Shown piece by piece: positions 49,729-57,747 of a DNA stretch of 64,000 nt (positions within the stretch are counted from its first letter, which is position 1; each line of letters starts with the position of its first letter). Origin of the DNA: JADMIH01 sp036399775 (lineage in GTDB: Bacteria > Chloroflexota > Chloroflexia > QHBQ01 > JADMIH01); assembly GCA_036399775.1 (NCBI GenBank), contig DASWMJ010000053.1, positions 1 to 64,000 on the forward strand, written 5' to 3'. The notes under the pieces are model-generated. The model was not told the DNA's origin and searched no databases. It worked only from the letters and a program-made list of their open reading frames with translations. The position numbers and the translations under genes are program-made.

Positions 49729-51301
49729 CGGTGGAGATTCGGGCAATGAGAGAGGCGCGCGGGGGCGCGCCTCCCTCTCCACCTCTGGTTTGCTCCTCCG
49801 CATAGGCGGCCTCATATTCGTTGACGCGGTGGCGATGTATTTCGCGTATGCTCTCATAAGCAATGGCGTGTGGCCCGCCGCGATAGTGCTTGGCATCATC
49901 ACGATCATCATCAACTGGCTCTTCCTCGATGACCGGGTATATCCATGGCGGTGGTTCAGTCCCGGTTTGCTGCTCATGCTCCTGATGGTGGTCTATCCGC
50001 TCTTCTTCACTGCGTACACCGCCCTCACAAACTACAGCGACGGCCATATCCTGAGCAAGGACCAGGTGCTGGCGCGGTTCCAAAGCGAGTATTACCAGCC
50101 GAAAGACTCCGTCGCCTATACCTGGACCGCTTACCGCAACCCCGACGGCACGTTCTACCTCGCTATCAAAGACCCCCAGAATAACTACCTGGCAGGCAAC
50201 GGGCAGGAGGGACTCAAGCCTCTGCAAGTGGCGGGCGACCTCCCGGCTACTCTCAAGGACTCCTCCGGCAAAGAATACCGGAAGCTGGAGGTCGGCCAGA
50301 CCCTGCAATATCTGGGTACGCTCACGAAAATAGAGCTAAAGAGCGGTGACAAGCTGATACGCGTTACCGGGATGGGCCGGGCCGCCGAATCGCTGGCTAA
50401 GTACTCTTACGACCCCGCCACCGAGACGCTCACCGACAAAGAAACGGGCATAACATATACCCCGGTGCGTGGCACCTTCACCGCCCCGGACGGCAAGACG
50501 CTCAACCCGGGCTATAACGTGGTGATAGGCCTCGATAATTTCGTGCGGGTGCTGACCGACGACAATGTGAAGGGGCCTTTCCTCTCGGTCTTCATATGGA
50601 ACCTGACCTTCGCTTTCCTGTCCGTATTCCTCACCTTCACGGTGGGCCTGGGGATGGCACTGGTGCTCAACGACAAAGACCTCCCACTCAAGGGCGTATG
50701 GCGGTCGCTGATCGTTATCCCGTATGCGATCCCCGGCATCATCAGCACCCTTATATGGGTGGGCCTGCTCAATCCAGACTACGGCCAGTTCAGCGCCATG
50801 CTCGCCAACATTTTCGGAGACGCTCCGGAGTGGTTCTCTGACGGCAATTGGGCCAAAGCGGGCATCCTCCTCATCAACACCTGGCTGGGCTACCCATACA
50901 TGATGCTCATCATCCTCGGCGCGCTGCAATCTATCCCCACCGATATGTACGAGGCCGCCGACATAGACGGCGCGCCCGGCTGGGTGCAGTTCCGCAGCCT
51001 CACGCTGCCCCTCTTGCTGGTGGCCGTCGCGCCCCTGCTGGTTGGCTCATTCGCCTTCAACTTCAACAACTTCGGTATGATCGAAGCCTACAACAAGGGT
51101 CGCCCGGACATACCCAATTCTTCCACCCCTGCCGGGCAGACCGACATACTCCTCTCGTATACTTACCGCCTGGCTTTTGGAGGCGGGCAGGGAGCGGACT
51201 ACGGCCTCGCTTCGGCCATCGGCCTCTTCATATTCGTGCTGGTGGCGTTGATTACCCTCTTCAACTTCCGCTTCACCAAGCGATTGGAGGATATGATATG
51301 A
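49694..51301 (+). CDS. malF: Sugar ABC transporter permease, MalF-like
   Basis: A 535-residue membrane protein. A cytoplasmic Ser/Gly-rich N-terminus is followed by hydrophobic segments at about 35-110, then a large extracytoplasmic loop of about 165 residues like the MalF P2 domain ('LSKDQVLARFQSEYY' to 'GYNVVIGLDNF'), and finally the six-helix permease core. The EAA loop is 'YEAADIDGAPGWVQF'. The ATG at 49694 overlaps the binding-protein end by 35 nt, and no better downstream start is seen. It couples by ATGA to the next permease. Confidence 0.9.
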   Translation: MQPNQSGTRSSSGGDSGNERGARGRASLSTSGLLLRIGGLIFVDAVAMYFAYALISNGVWPAAIVLGIITIIINWLFLDDRVYPWRWFSPGLLLMLLMVVYPLFFTAYTALTNYSDGHILSKDQVLARFQSEYYQPKDSVAYTWTAYRNPDGTFYLAIKDPQNNYLAGNGQEGLKPLQVAGDLPATLKDSSGKEYRKLEVGQTLQYLGTLTKIELKSGDKLIRVTGMGRAAESLAKYSYDPATETLTDKETGITYTPVRGTFTAPDGKTLNPGYNVVIGLDNFVRVLTDDNVKGPFLSVFIWNLTFAFLSVFLTFTVGLGMALVLNDKDLPLKGVWRSLIVIPYAIPGIISTLIWVGLLNPDYGQFSAMLANIFGDAPEWFSDGNWAKAGILLINTWLGYPYMMLIILGALQSIPTDMYEAADIDGAPGWVQFRSLTLPLLLVAVAPLLVGSFAFNFNNFGMIEAYNKGRPDIPNSSTPAGQTDILLSYTYRLAFGGGQGADYGLASAIGLFIFVLVALITLFNFRFTKRLEDMI

Positions 51302-52221
51302 GCACAGAAGTCGCAACCAAAGAGGTTGTAGCGGGAGCGCGTGCCCGGACGCGCGAGGGAAGCCTCAGTACAACGCGCGCCATCAACCTGGCTATCAAGC
51401 TGGCGGTGGTGGTGCTGGCGACCGCCTTCGCGCTCTACCCGGTCATGTGGATCATATCTGCCTCCTTCAACCCTACCAATTCGCTGCTCGCCCTCACCTT
51501 GATACCTGCGAATCCCAGCCTTGCCAACTACGAGCGACTGGTCACGGACACCCAGTACCCCTTTGCCCTCTGGATATTCAACTCGGCCAAAGTTTCTTTG
51601 ATCACCTCGCTACTGGTGGTTGCTCTGACCGCGCTGGCTGCCTTCGCCTTCAGTCGCTTCCACTTCGCGGGGAGACGGGGCACCCTCCAGACGATCCTGA
51701 TCGTACAACTCTTCCCTAATACGCTGGCGCTGACCGCCCTCTTCTTGCTGCTCCAGCAACTGGGCGACCTGCCTGGGTTGGGCTGGCTCGGCCTCAACAC
51801 ACACGGGGGGCTGATACTCATCTACATAGGCGGGGCGCTTGGCTTCAACACTTTGCTGATGAAGAGCTTTTTCGACACCATCCCCAGGGAGCTTGACCAG
51901 GCTGCCACGATAGACGGGGCTTCGCGCTGGCAGGTCTTCTACCAGATCATCCTGCCCCTCTCCCGCCCCATCCTGGCCGTGCTCGGTATCCTGACGTTCA
52001 TCAGCACATACGGTGAGTTCTTACTCGCCCGCGTCATGCTCAAGGACAAGAACGAGTTTACCCTCATGGTGGGCCTCTTCCTCTTCGCCAACGACCGGTC
52101 GCAGGAATGGGGCATAATCACCGCCGCCGCCCTGGTAGGCGCGATCCCGGTGGTGATCTTCTTCTTCCTCACACAGAAGCAGATTATAGGCGGCCTCTCA
52201 AGCGGAGCGGTGAAGGGCTAA
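51298..52221 (+). CDS. malG: Sugar ABC transporter permease, MalG-like
   Basis: A 307-residue inner-membrane permease with six hydrophobic segments. 'FALYPVMWIISASFNPTNS' is the typical MalG-type start of the core, and the EAA loop 'LDQAATIDGASRWQVF' contacts the ATPase. The ATG overlaps the malF stop (ATGA). An open frame extends upstream to 50848 inside malF and is not used. No ATPase gene follows, so a shared MsmK/MalK-like ATPase from elsewhere is expected. A heptad repeat element follows the stop. Confidence 0.93.
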   Translation: MSTEVATKEVVAGARARTREGSLSTTRAINLAIKLAVVVLATAFALYPVMWIISASFNPTNSLLALTLIPANPSLANYERLVTDTQYPFALWIFNSAKVSLITSLLVVALTALAAFAFSRFHFAGRRGTLQTILIVQLFPNTLALTALFLLLQQLGDLPGLGWLGLNTHGGLILIYIGGALGFNTLLMKSFFDTIPRELDQAATIDGASRWQVFYQIILPLSRPILAVLGILTFISTYGEFLLARVMLKDKNEFTLMVGLFLFANDRSQEWGIITAAALVGAIPVVIFFFLTQKQIIGGLSSGAVKG

Positions 52222-52229
52222 ACGGAATT

Positions 52230-52413
52230 AGTGGTCAGTGGTCAGTGGTCAGTGGTCAGTGGTCAGTGGTCAGTGGTCAGTGGTCAGTGACCAGAGATTA
52301 GGAACAGGGGCCAGTACCTTCGCTGGCCCCTTATCTCTGGCCCCAAGGCCGATCACCTAACACCTAATCCCTGACCACTGACCACTAACCACTGACCACT
52401 GACCACTAACCAC
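52230..52413. repeat. Heptad inverted-repeat element, family F (GTGGTCA units)
   Basis: About eight tandem GTGGTCA heptads (52231-52287) are answered by TGACCAC-type heptads in the right arm (about 52364-52413). Between them is a GGGGCCAGTACC / GGCCCC inner hairpin. The right arm ends about 15 nt before the GH13 start codon. Confidence 0.9.
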
Positions 52414-52430
52414 TAAGGAGCAACCCGGAT

Positions 52431-53897
52431 ATGGCAGTTGAGACGCCCGAATGGGTCAAGCACGCGGTTTTCTACCAGATTTTCCCGGACCGCTTCGCCC
52501 GCAGCCCGCGCACCAGGCACCCGCGCGGCCAGCAGTTCAAGCCGTGGGGAAGCCCGCCGGAGGAGCAGGGGTTCCAGGGCGGCGACCTGCACGGCATCGT
52601 GGACCATCTCGACTATCTGAAGCAACTCGGTATCAACGCGATCTATCTAAACCCCATCTTCGCGTCGGCGTCCAACCACCGCTACCACACCTTCGACTAT
52701 TTCCAAGTGGACCCGCTGCTCGGTGGGAATGCCGCGCTACGCGAATTGCTCGACCAGGCCCACGCTATGGGTATCAAGGTGGTGCTTGACGGCGTGTTCA
52801 ACCACGCCAGCCGGGGGTTCTGGCAGTTCCACCATATCCTTGAAAACGGCGGCAATTCGCCGTACATAGATTGGTTCATCATTCATGGCTGGCCCCTGCG
52901 CCCCTATCGCGAGACAGCTGATCAGGAGCTGAACTACGAGGCATGGATTGGCCTGCCCGCTCTGCCGAAACTAAATACTAACAACCCGGGCGTGCGTGAT
53001 TTCATCATGTCGGTGGCGCGATACTGGCTGGAATTCGGCATTGACGGCTGGCGACTCGACGTGCCTTTCGAGATAGACGACGATAGCTTCTGGCAGGAGT
53101 TCCGCCGCGTGGTCAAGGGGGCCAATCCCGACGCCTACATCGTGGGTGAGGTCTGGCGGCCCGCCCAGCGATGGTTGCAGGGCGACCAGTTCGACGCGGT
53201 GATGAACTACATCTTTGCTCGGCTGGCTATGGGCTTCTGCGGCGCTGAGACCATCAACAGCGATATTGTCCTCGATGGCGACCGGCATGTGCCGTTGAAC
53301 GCCGAACAAGTGCGCCGGGGTATTGACGAGATGCTCGGCCTCTACGACTGGCAAATTGACCTCGCCCAGCTAAACATGCTCGACAGCCACGACACGCCCC
53401 GCGCCCTATGGCACATGGGTGGCGATATGAGCGCGCTGAAACTATGCACGCTGTTGCAGATGACGATGCCCGGCGCGCCAAACATCTATTATGGCAGCGA
53501 GATCGGCATGACAGGCGGCCCCGATCCCGGTTGCCGGGGCGCTTTCCCCTGGGACGCCGAGAGCCGGTGGGACACCGAACTGCTCGATTACTTTCACCGT
53601 GTGATACGCATGCGACACGAGCACCCTGTCCTACGCACGGGCACCTTTACGTCGCTCTACGGTCAGAATGGCGTATACGCTTTCTTACGCGAGCAAAACG
53701 GCCAGCAAGCGATAGCTGCCTTCAACGCCAATAAAGAACCGGCCACCGTGAACCTGCCCTTACCGCAGAATCTTGCAGGAGGCAGGCATTTCCGTGCCAT
53801 CTGGGGCGAGGGTAGGGATTACACGGCGGGTGTGGATATGCTGGTGGGCGTGAGCATCCCGGCCCGGCAAGGCGTGGTGCTGTTGGGAGCGCTGTAG
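52431..53897 (+). CDS. GH13 alpha-amylase-family enzyme (neopullulanase/cyclomaltodextrinase-like)
   Basis: A 488-residue cytoplasmic glycosidase without a signal peptide. It begins at the barrel ('HAVFYQIFPDRFARS') and lacks the N-terminal CBM34-type domain. Conserved regions: 'DGVFNHASRGF', 'GIDGWRLDVPFE' (nucleophile Asp), 'YIVGEVW' (acid/base Glu) and 'MLDSHDTPR' (third Asp). These mark an oligo-alpha-glucosidase acting on imported maltodextrin-like sugars. AAGGAGCAA lies about 10 nt upstream of the ATG. The stop is directly followed by the next GH13 start. Confidence 0.92.
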   Translation: MAVETPEWVKHAVFYQIFPDRFARSPRTRHPRGQQFKPWGSPPEEQGFQGGDLHGIVDHLDYLKQLGINAIYLNPIFASASNHRYHTFDYFQVDPLLGGNAALRELLDQAHAMGIKVVLDGVFNHASRGFWQFHHILENGGNSPYIDWFIIHGWPLRPYRETADQELNYEAWIGLPALPKLNTNNPGVRDFIMSVARYWLEFGIDGWRLDVPFEIDDDSFWQEFRRVVKGANPDAYIVGEVWRPAQRWLQGDQFDAVMNYIFARLAMGFCGAETINSDIVLDGDRHVPLNAEQVRRGIDEMLGLYDWQIDLAQLNMLDSHDTPRALWHMGGDMSALKLCTLLQMTMPGAPNIYYGSEIGMTGGPDPGCRGAFPWDAESRWDTELLDYFHRVIRMRHEHPVLRTGTFTSLYGQNGVYAFLREQNGQQAIAAFNANKEPATVNLPLPQNLAGGRHFRAIWGEGRDYTAGVDMLVGVSIPARQGVVLLGAL

Positions 53898-55700
53898 ATG
53901 GGCGACCATGATATAAGCCTCAGGGCCGCGAAACGCCTGCGCGGCGGTGTCATGCCCCATGTCCCGCCGCCCTCCTCGCCTACGTCCGCCCGCGTGCGGC
54001 TCACCCTTGAGGCCGCGCCCGACGCTCACCCTGAAGCCTTCTTCACCGACCCGCGCCGCGAGCACGGCTGGCGCGTGGTCCTCTCCTGGGACGCCTCGGC
54101 CAACCTCTGGCACGCTGACATCCTGCTGCCCCAGGAACCTACGGTTATAACCTACTATTTTGTGCTGCGGGACGGCTCTACAATCCGCGAGAGGCACCAG
54201 GTAGAAGGCGAGATTGAGATGCGCTATGGGGAGTGGGAGGAGCGCGCCTTCCAGATAGCCGTCTACGACGCAAGCGACACCCCGCCCGCCTGGCTGCCCG
54301 GCACGGTCTTCTACCAGATATTCCCCGACCGTTTCGCGCAGGGCGACCCCGCGAACATCCGCAAGGGCGCGGAGTATAGCCGTAACCCCATTTATCTTAG
54401 CTGGGATGATACACCCGAACACCCGTCCAAAGGGCGCGACTTCTTCGGCGGCGACCTGCGGGGCGTAATCGGCAAGCTCGACTACCTCAATGACCTGGGC
54501 GTGACCTGTATCTACTTTACCCCCATCTTCGCCTCACCCAGCAACCATCGCTACGACGCGATAGATTACACCCTGATAGACCCGCGCCTGGGCACCGAAG
54601 ACGATCTGCGCGAGCTTATCTCGGAGGCGGGCAAGCGCGGCATCCGCATCCTACTGGATGGAGTCTTCAACCACTGCTCCGACGACAGCATATACTTCAA
54701 GGAAGCGCGGCGCAGCAAGGAGTCGCCTTATTATCGCTGGTTCGACTTCGTCCACTGGCCCGACAGGTGGGTGGGCTGGCTAGGCATACGCCACAGGCTG
54801 ACAACGCTGGGCATCAAGACTATGCCGGAGTTCGTGGAGTGCCCCGAAGTGGAGGAGTTCTTCTTCGGCGAAGGGGGTATCGCCCAGCGATGGCTGTCGT
54901 TCGGCACGGCGGGCTGGCGTACCGACGTTACGCCCTGGATCACCGACGAGTTCTGGCGGCGCTTCCGCCGGGCCGTGCGCCGCGTCTATCCCGACGCCTA
55001 CCTGGTGGCCGAAGATTGGGAGAACGTTCCACACCGCCTCGTGGGGGACAGCTTCGATGCCACAATGAACTATCGCTTCGGCTACAGCGTCCTGGGCTTC
55101 GCGAGTGGCAAGCTGTCCCCCGCCGAACTGGATGACCGCCTGGAAACGCGCCGCCGCGATACCCCGCCCCTCGCGTTCCACGCCCAGATGAACCTCCTCG
55201 GCTCCCACGACACTGCCCGCCTCCTCACCAAACTGGAAGGGAGCAAAGAGCGCGTGATATTCGCTACAGCCCTCCAATTGGCTTATCCAGGCGCGCCCAT
55301 GATCTATTACGGCGATGAAGCCGGTATAGAAGGCGATTATGCCGAGTCTGGCCGCCGCCCCTACCCCTGGGGCCGCGAAGATGCCCAACTCCTGAGCTTC
55401 TACCGCACGGCTATCAATGCGCGCCGTGGCAGCCCCGCCCTCAGCAAAGGGGACGTTTCCACCGCCTGGATAGACGACCGGGGTGGCTACGGCTTCATTC
55501 GCACCCACGATGGCGAGCGCGTCCTTGCGCTCTTCAACAACAGCGATACATCGTTGGAAGCCGCCATCCCTATCGGCGACACCGCAGCCGGTGGCGAAGC
55601 GCCCAATCTCCTATTCAGTCTCCCCGCCGCCCGCATCACTGACGGCACGCTGCACGCCAGCATCCCACCTCTAGGCGCGGGCTGGTTCCGACTTCCTTAA
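53898..55700 (+). CDS. GH13 alpha-glycosidase with an N-terminal CBM34-like domain
   Basis: A 600-residue intracellular neopullulanase-type enzyme. Residues about 30-130 form a beta-domain like CBM34 ('DAHPEAFFTDP', 'YYFVLRDGSTIRE'). The catalytic barrel begins at 'GTVFYQIFPDRFAQGD'. Catalytic motifs: 'DGVFNHCSDDS', 'GTAGWRTDVTPW' (nucleophile Asp), 'YLVAEDWE' (acid/base Glu) and 'LLGSHDTAR' (third Asp). The ATG is the base after the previous stop, so the two are coupled. It probably complements its neighbour on branched or cyclic dextrins, but substrate specificity is inference. Confidence 0.92.
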   Translation: MGDHDISLRAAKRLRGGVMPHVPPPSSPTSARVRLTLEAAPDAHPEAFFTDPRREHGWRVVLSWDASANLWHADILLPQEPTVITYYFVLRDGSTIRERHQVEGEIEMRYGEWEERAFQIAVYDASDTPPAWLPGTVFYQIFPDRFAQGDPANIRKGAEYSRNPIYLSWDDTPEHPSKGRDFFGGDLRGVIGKLDYLNDLGVTCIYFTPIFASPSNHRYDAIDYTLIDPRLGTEDDLRELISEAGKRGIRILLDGVFNHCSDDSIYFKEARRSKESPYYRWFDFVHWPDRWVGWLGIRHRLTTLGIKTMPEFVECPEVEEFFFGEGGIAQRWLSFGTAGWRTDVTPWITDEFWRRFRRAVRRVYPDAYLVAEDWENVPHRLVGDSFDATMNYRFGYSVLGFASGKLSPAELDDRLETRRRDTPPLAFHAQMNLLGSHDTARLLTKLEGSKERVIFATALQLAYPGAPMIYYGDEAGIEGDYAESGRRPYPWGREDAQLLSFYRTAINARRGSPALSKGDVSTAWIDDRGGYGFIRTHDGERVLALFNNSDTSLEAAIPIGDTAAGGEAPNLLFSLPAARITDGTLHASIPPLGAGWFRLP

Positions 55701-55713
55701 TTGAGAGCAAGTG

Positions 55714-57009
55714 ATGACGAAGATCACCTTTATCGGCGCGGGGAGCACCGTTTTTGCTAAGAACCTGCTGGGGGATATCTTTACCTTCCCGGAGTTGGCA
55801 GATGCTACCATAAGCTTGTTCGACATAGATGCCGAGCGCCTGGGCACATCGGAACGGGTCGCGTACGCCCTCGCCGCTTCGATGAAAGCCAGCCCGCAGA
55901 TAGAAGCTACCACCGACCGCCGCTGTGCCCTGGACGGCGCGGACTACGCCATCAACATGATCCAGGTGGCCGGGTACAAGCCGGGAACCGTTGTTGACTT
56001 CGAGATACCGAAGAAGTACGGCCTGCGCCAGACGATAGCCGATACGCTGGGCATCGGAGGTATCGTGCGCGGGTTGCGCACTATCCCGGTGATGCTCGAA
56101 ATGTGCCGGGATATGGAGGAGCTATGCCCGGACGTTACCTTCTTGAATTACACAAATCCGATGGCTATCCTGACCTGGGCGATGAACCAGGCCACCTCGA
56201 TCAATACGATAGGTCTATGCCATAGCGTGCAGGGCACGGCGAGGCAACTCTGCGCCGATATAGGAGTGTCAGTGGAAGAGGTAAATTATCTCTGCGCGGG
56301 TATCAACCACATGGCCTTCTACCTGCGGTTCGAGCGCGATGGTCAGGACCTCTATCCACTGATTCGCCGGGTGATTGCCGAAGGTCGGGTGCCTGAGTGG
56401 AACCGGGTGCGCTACGAAATGCTGGCCCGTCTCGGCTACTTCGTGACCGAGTCGAGCGAGCACTTTGCTGAATACGTGCCCTGGTTCATCAAGCGCGACC
56501 GCCCCGACCTGATAGAGCAATTCAACATCCCCCTGGATGAGTACATAAGGCGGTGTGAAGACCAGATCAGCAGGTGGGACAGCCTGAGCCAGGAGTTGGA
56601 GCATGCAGCGCCCGATGCGGTCCACCATTCCGGCGAATACGGCTCGCTGATCATCCATTCTATGGAGACCGGGCAGCCGCGCGTGGTCTACAGCAATGTG
56701 CCCAACCACAACCTGATAGACAACCTGCCGGATGGGTGTTGCGTGGAGGTGCCCTGCCTGGTAGATAAGAACGGGGTGCAGCCGGTCCACGTCGGCGCGC
56801 TGCCGCCCCACCTTGCCGCCCTTATGCAGACCAATATCAACGTGCAGGCCTTGACGGTAGAGGCCGCGCTGACCCGCAAGCGGGAGCACATCTACCACGC
56901 CGCGATGCTCGACCCCCACACGGCGGCAGAACTCGACCTGGCGCAAATCTGGGCGCTGGTTGACGACCTGATCGCCGCTCACGGCGAGTGGCTGCCTGAG
57001 TATAATTGA
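55714..57009 (+). CDS. melA: Alpha-galactosidase MelA (GH4)
   Basis: A 431-residue GH4 enzyme using NAD+ and Mn2+ to hydrolyse alpha-galactosides. The Rossmann start 'ITFIGAGSTVFAKNLLGD' follows the MelA pattern as I remember it, and so do 'QTIADTLGIGGI', 'VTFLNYTNPMAI', 'GLCHSVQGTA' (metal Cys), 'CAGINHMAFYL' (metal His), 'YFVTESSEHFAEY', 'QTNINVQALTVEA' and 'HAAMLDPHTAAEL'. The ATG at 55714 directly follows an in-frame GTG at 55711; ribosome-binding support is weak (GAGAG). It is the last gene of the sugar operon, 13 nt after the GH13 stop. Confidence 0.95.
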   Translation: MTKITFIGAGSTVFAKNLLGDIFTFPELADATISLFDIDAERLGTSERVAYALAASMKASPQIEATTDRRCALDGADYAINMIQVAGYKPGTVVDFEIPKKYGLRQTIADTLGIGGIVRGLRTIPVMLEMCRDMEELCPDVTFLNYTNPMAILTWAMNQATSINTIGLCHSVQGTARQLCADIGVSVEEVNYLCAGINHMAFYLRFERDGQDLYPLIRRVIAEGRVPEWNRVRYEMLARLGYFVTESSEHFAEYVPWFIKRDRPDLIEQFNIPLDEYIRRCEDQISRWDSLSQELEHAAPDAVHHSGEYGSLIIHSMETGQPRVVYSNVPNHNLIDNLPDGCCVEVPCLVDKNGVQPVHVGALPPHLAALMQTNINVQALTVEAALTRKREHIYHAAMLDPHTAAELDLAQIWALVDDLIAAHGEWLPEYN

Positions 57010-57075
57010 GGGCCTATTTGATGCTAAGGTAGGTTTCACCGATAGTGTTTCGCGTACCGATAGGAGGGAAACAGA

Positions 57076-57405
57076 ATGGATAGTGATGACAGAGTGCAAC
57101 CAGCCACCGGCCCCAATCAAGTTGATCCTGTTGATGATAACGTAGAGGAAACGCCCGCAGCCGGGGCTTTGATTGCCGCTAACCTGGGTGGAGCCAACCT
57201 GGGCCTGAGCACGTCCGTCACCTCGGCGCCGGCTACAGGTGCTGAAGGAGAGGTCGCCGCAGTTGAAGATACGCACGACGAGGCCGACGGCGGCTCATGG
57301 AACCTGGACGTGCTTGAGCAATTCGGGAGCAAGCATAGAGAGACAGGCGACCAGGGTGTGTCCGCAGACCAAAGCAAACTCGAAGCAGGCGAGCTAAACG
57401 GCTAG
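57076..57405 (+). CDS. Small acidic protein of unknown function
   Basis: A 109-residue, strongly acidic, low-complexity protein with a very good AGGAGGG upstream of the ATG. Segments include 'DDNVEETPAAGALIAANLGG', 'ANLGLSTSVTSAPATGAEGE' and 'NLDVLEQFGSKHRETGDQ'. No signal peptide, membrane segment or Cys residues. It appears intrinsically disordered. Not recognised; its placement after melA may be incidental, since a 66-nt gap separates them. Confidence 0.5.
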   Translation: MDSDDRVQPATGPNQVDPVDDNVEETPAAGALIAANLGGANLGLSTSVTSAPATGAEGEVAAVEDTHDEADGGSWNLDVLEQFGSKHRETGDQGVSADQSKLEAGELNG

Positions 57406-57467
57406 CAAGACAAACGTGTCTTACTTGCAAACTGAAGCTCCATCCAACAGCAAACTCACCCGCCCTT

Positions 57468-57579
57468 GTCATTCTGAGCGCAGCGAAGAATCTCGTCCCT
57501 CGCATACCCTCTTGCTCGCAGCACTCTAAAATAGGTATCTACGCGAGGGACGAGATTCTTCGCTGTGCTCAGAATGACA
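57468..57579. repeat. Intergenic inverted-repeat element, family D
   Basis: TGTCATTCTGAGCGCAGCG... (from 57468) pairs with ...CGCTGTGCTCAGAATGACA (to 57579), with arms of about 38 nt and a few mismatches. Confidence 0.88.
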
Positions 57580-57618
57580 GCGTCTGACTTGGATTTTCTA
57601 TCTGAATACCTATACCTT

Positions 57619-57696
57619 GTAATACTCCTGTAATATATCGTAATACCGCCGTAATATATTCGTAATTTATGAAGCCGTAATATATCCTTGAATTAC
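57619..57696 (+). promoter_or_regulatory. Helically phased GTAAT repeats upstream of the SLH/propeller gene
   Basis: GTAAT occurs at 57619, 57630, 57640, 57651, 57662 and 57677 (steps 11, 10, 11, 11 and 15), mostly as GTAATATA. An inverted copy, AATTAC, is at 57691-57696. The spacing is close to one DNA turn. The array ends about 50 nt before the ATG at 57748, consistent with cooperative regulator binding or curved DNA. Confidence 0.6.
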
Positions 57697-57747
57697 TCCC
57701 CACATACTTGTACTCATCATATCATCTCTTAGTGCGCGGAGGTCAGC

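Noticed and set aside
50848..51297. Upstream extension of the malG frame by 150 codons
   Set aside because: It lies inside malF with low-complexity translation; the ATGA start at 51298 is typical of this permease pair.
52231..52287. Replication-origin iterons, considered for the GTGGTCA array
   Set aside because: There is no DnaA-box cluster, AT-rich unwinding region or replication gene; the array is one arm of an inverted-repeat element.
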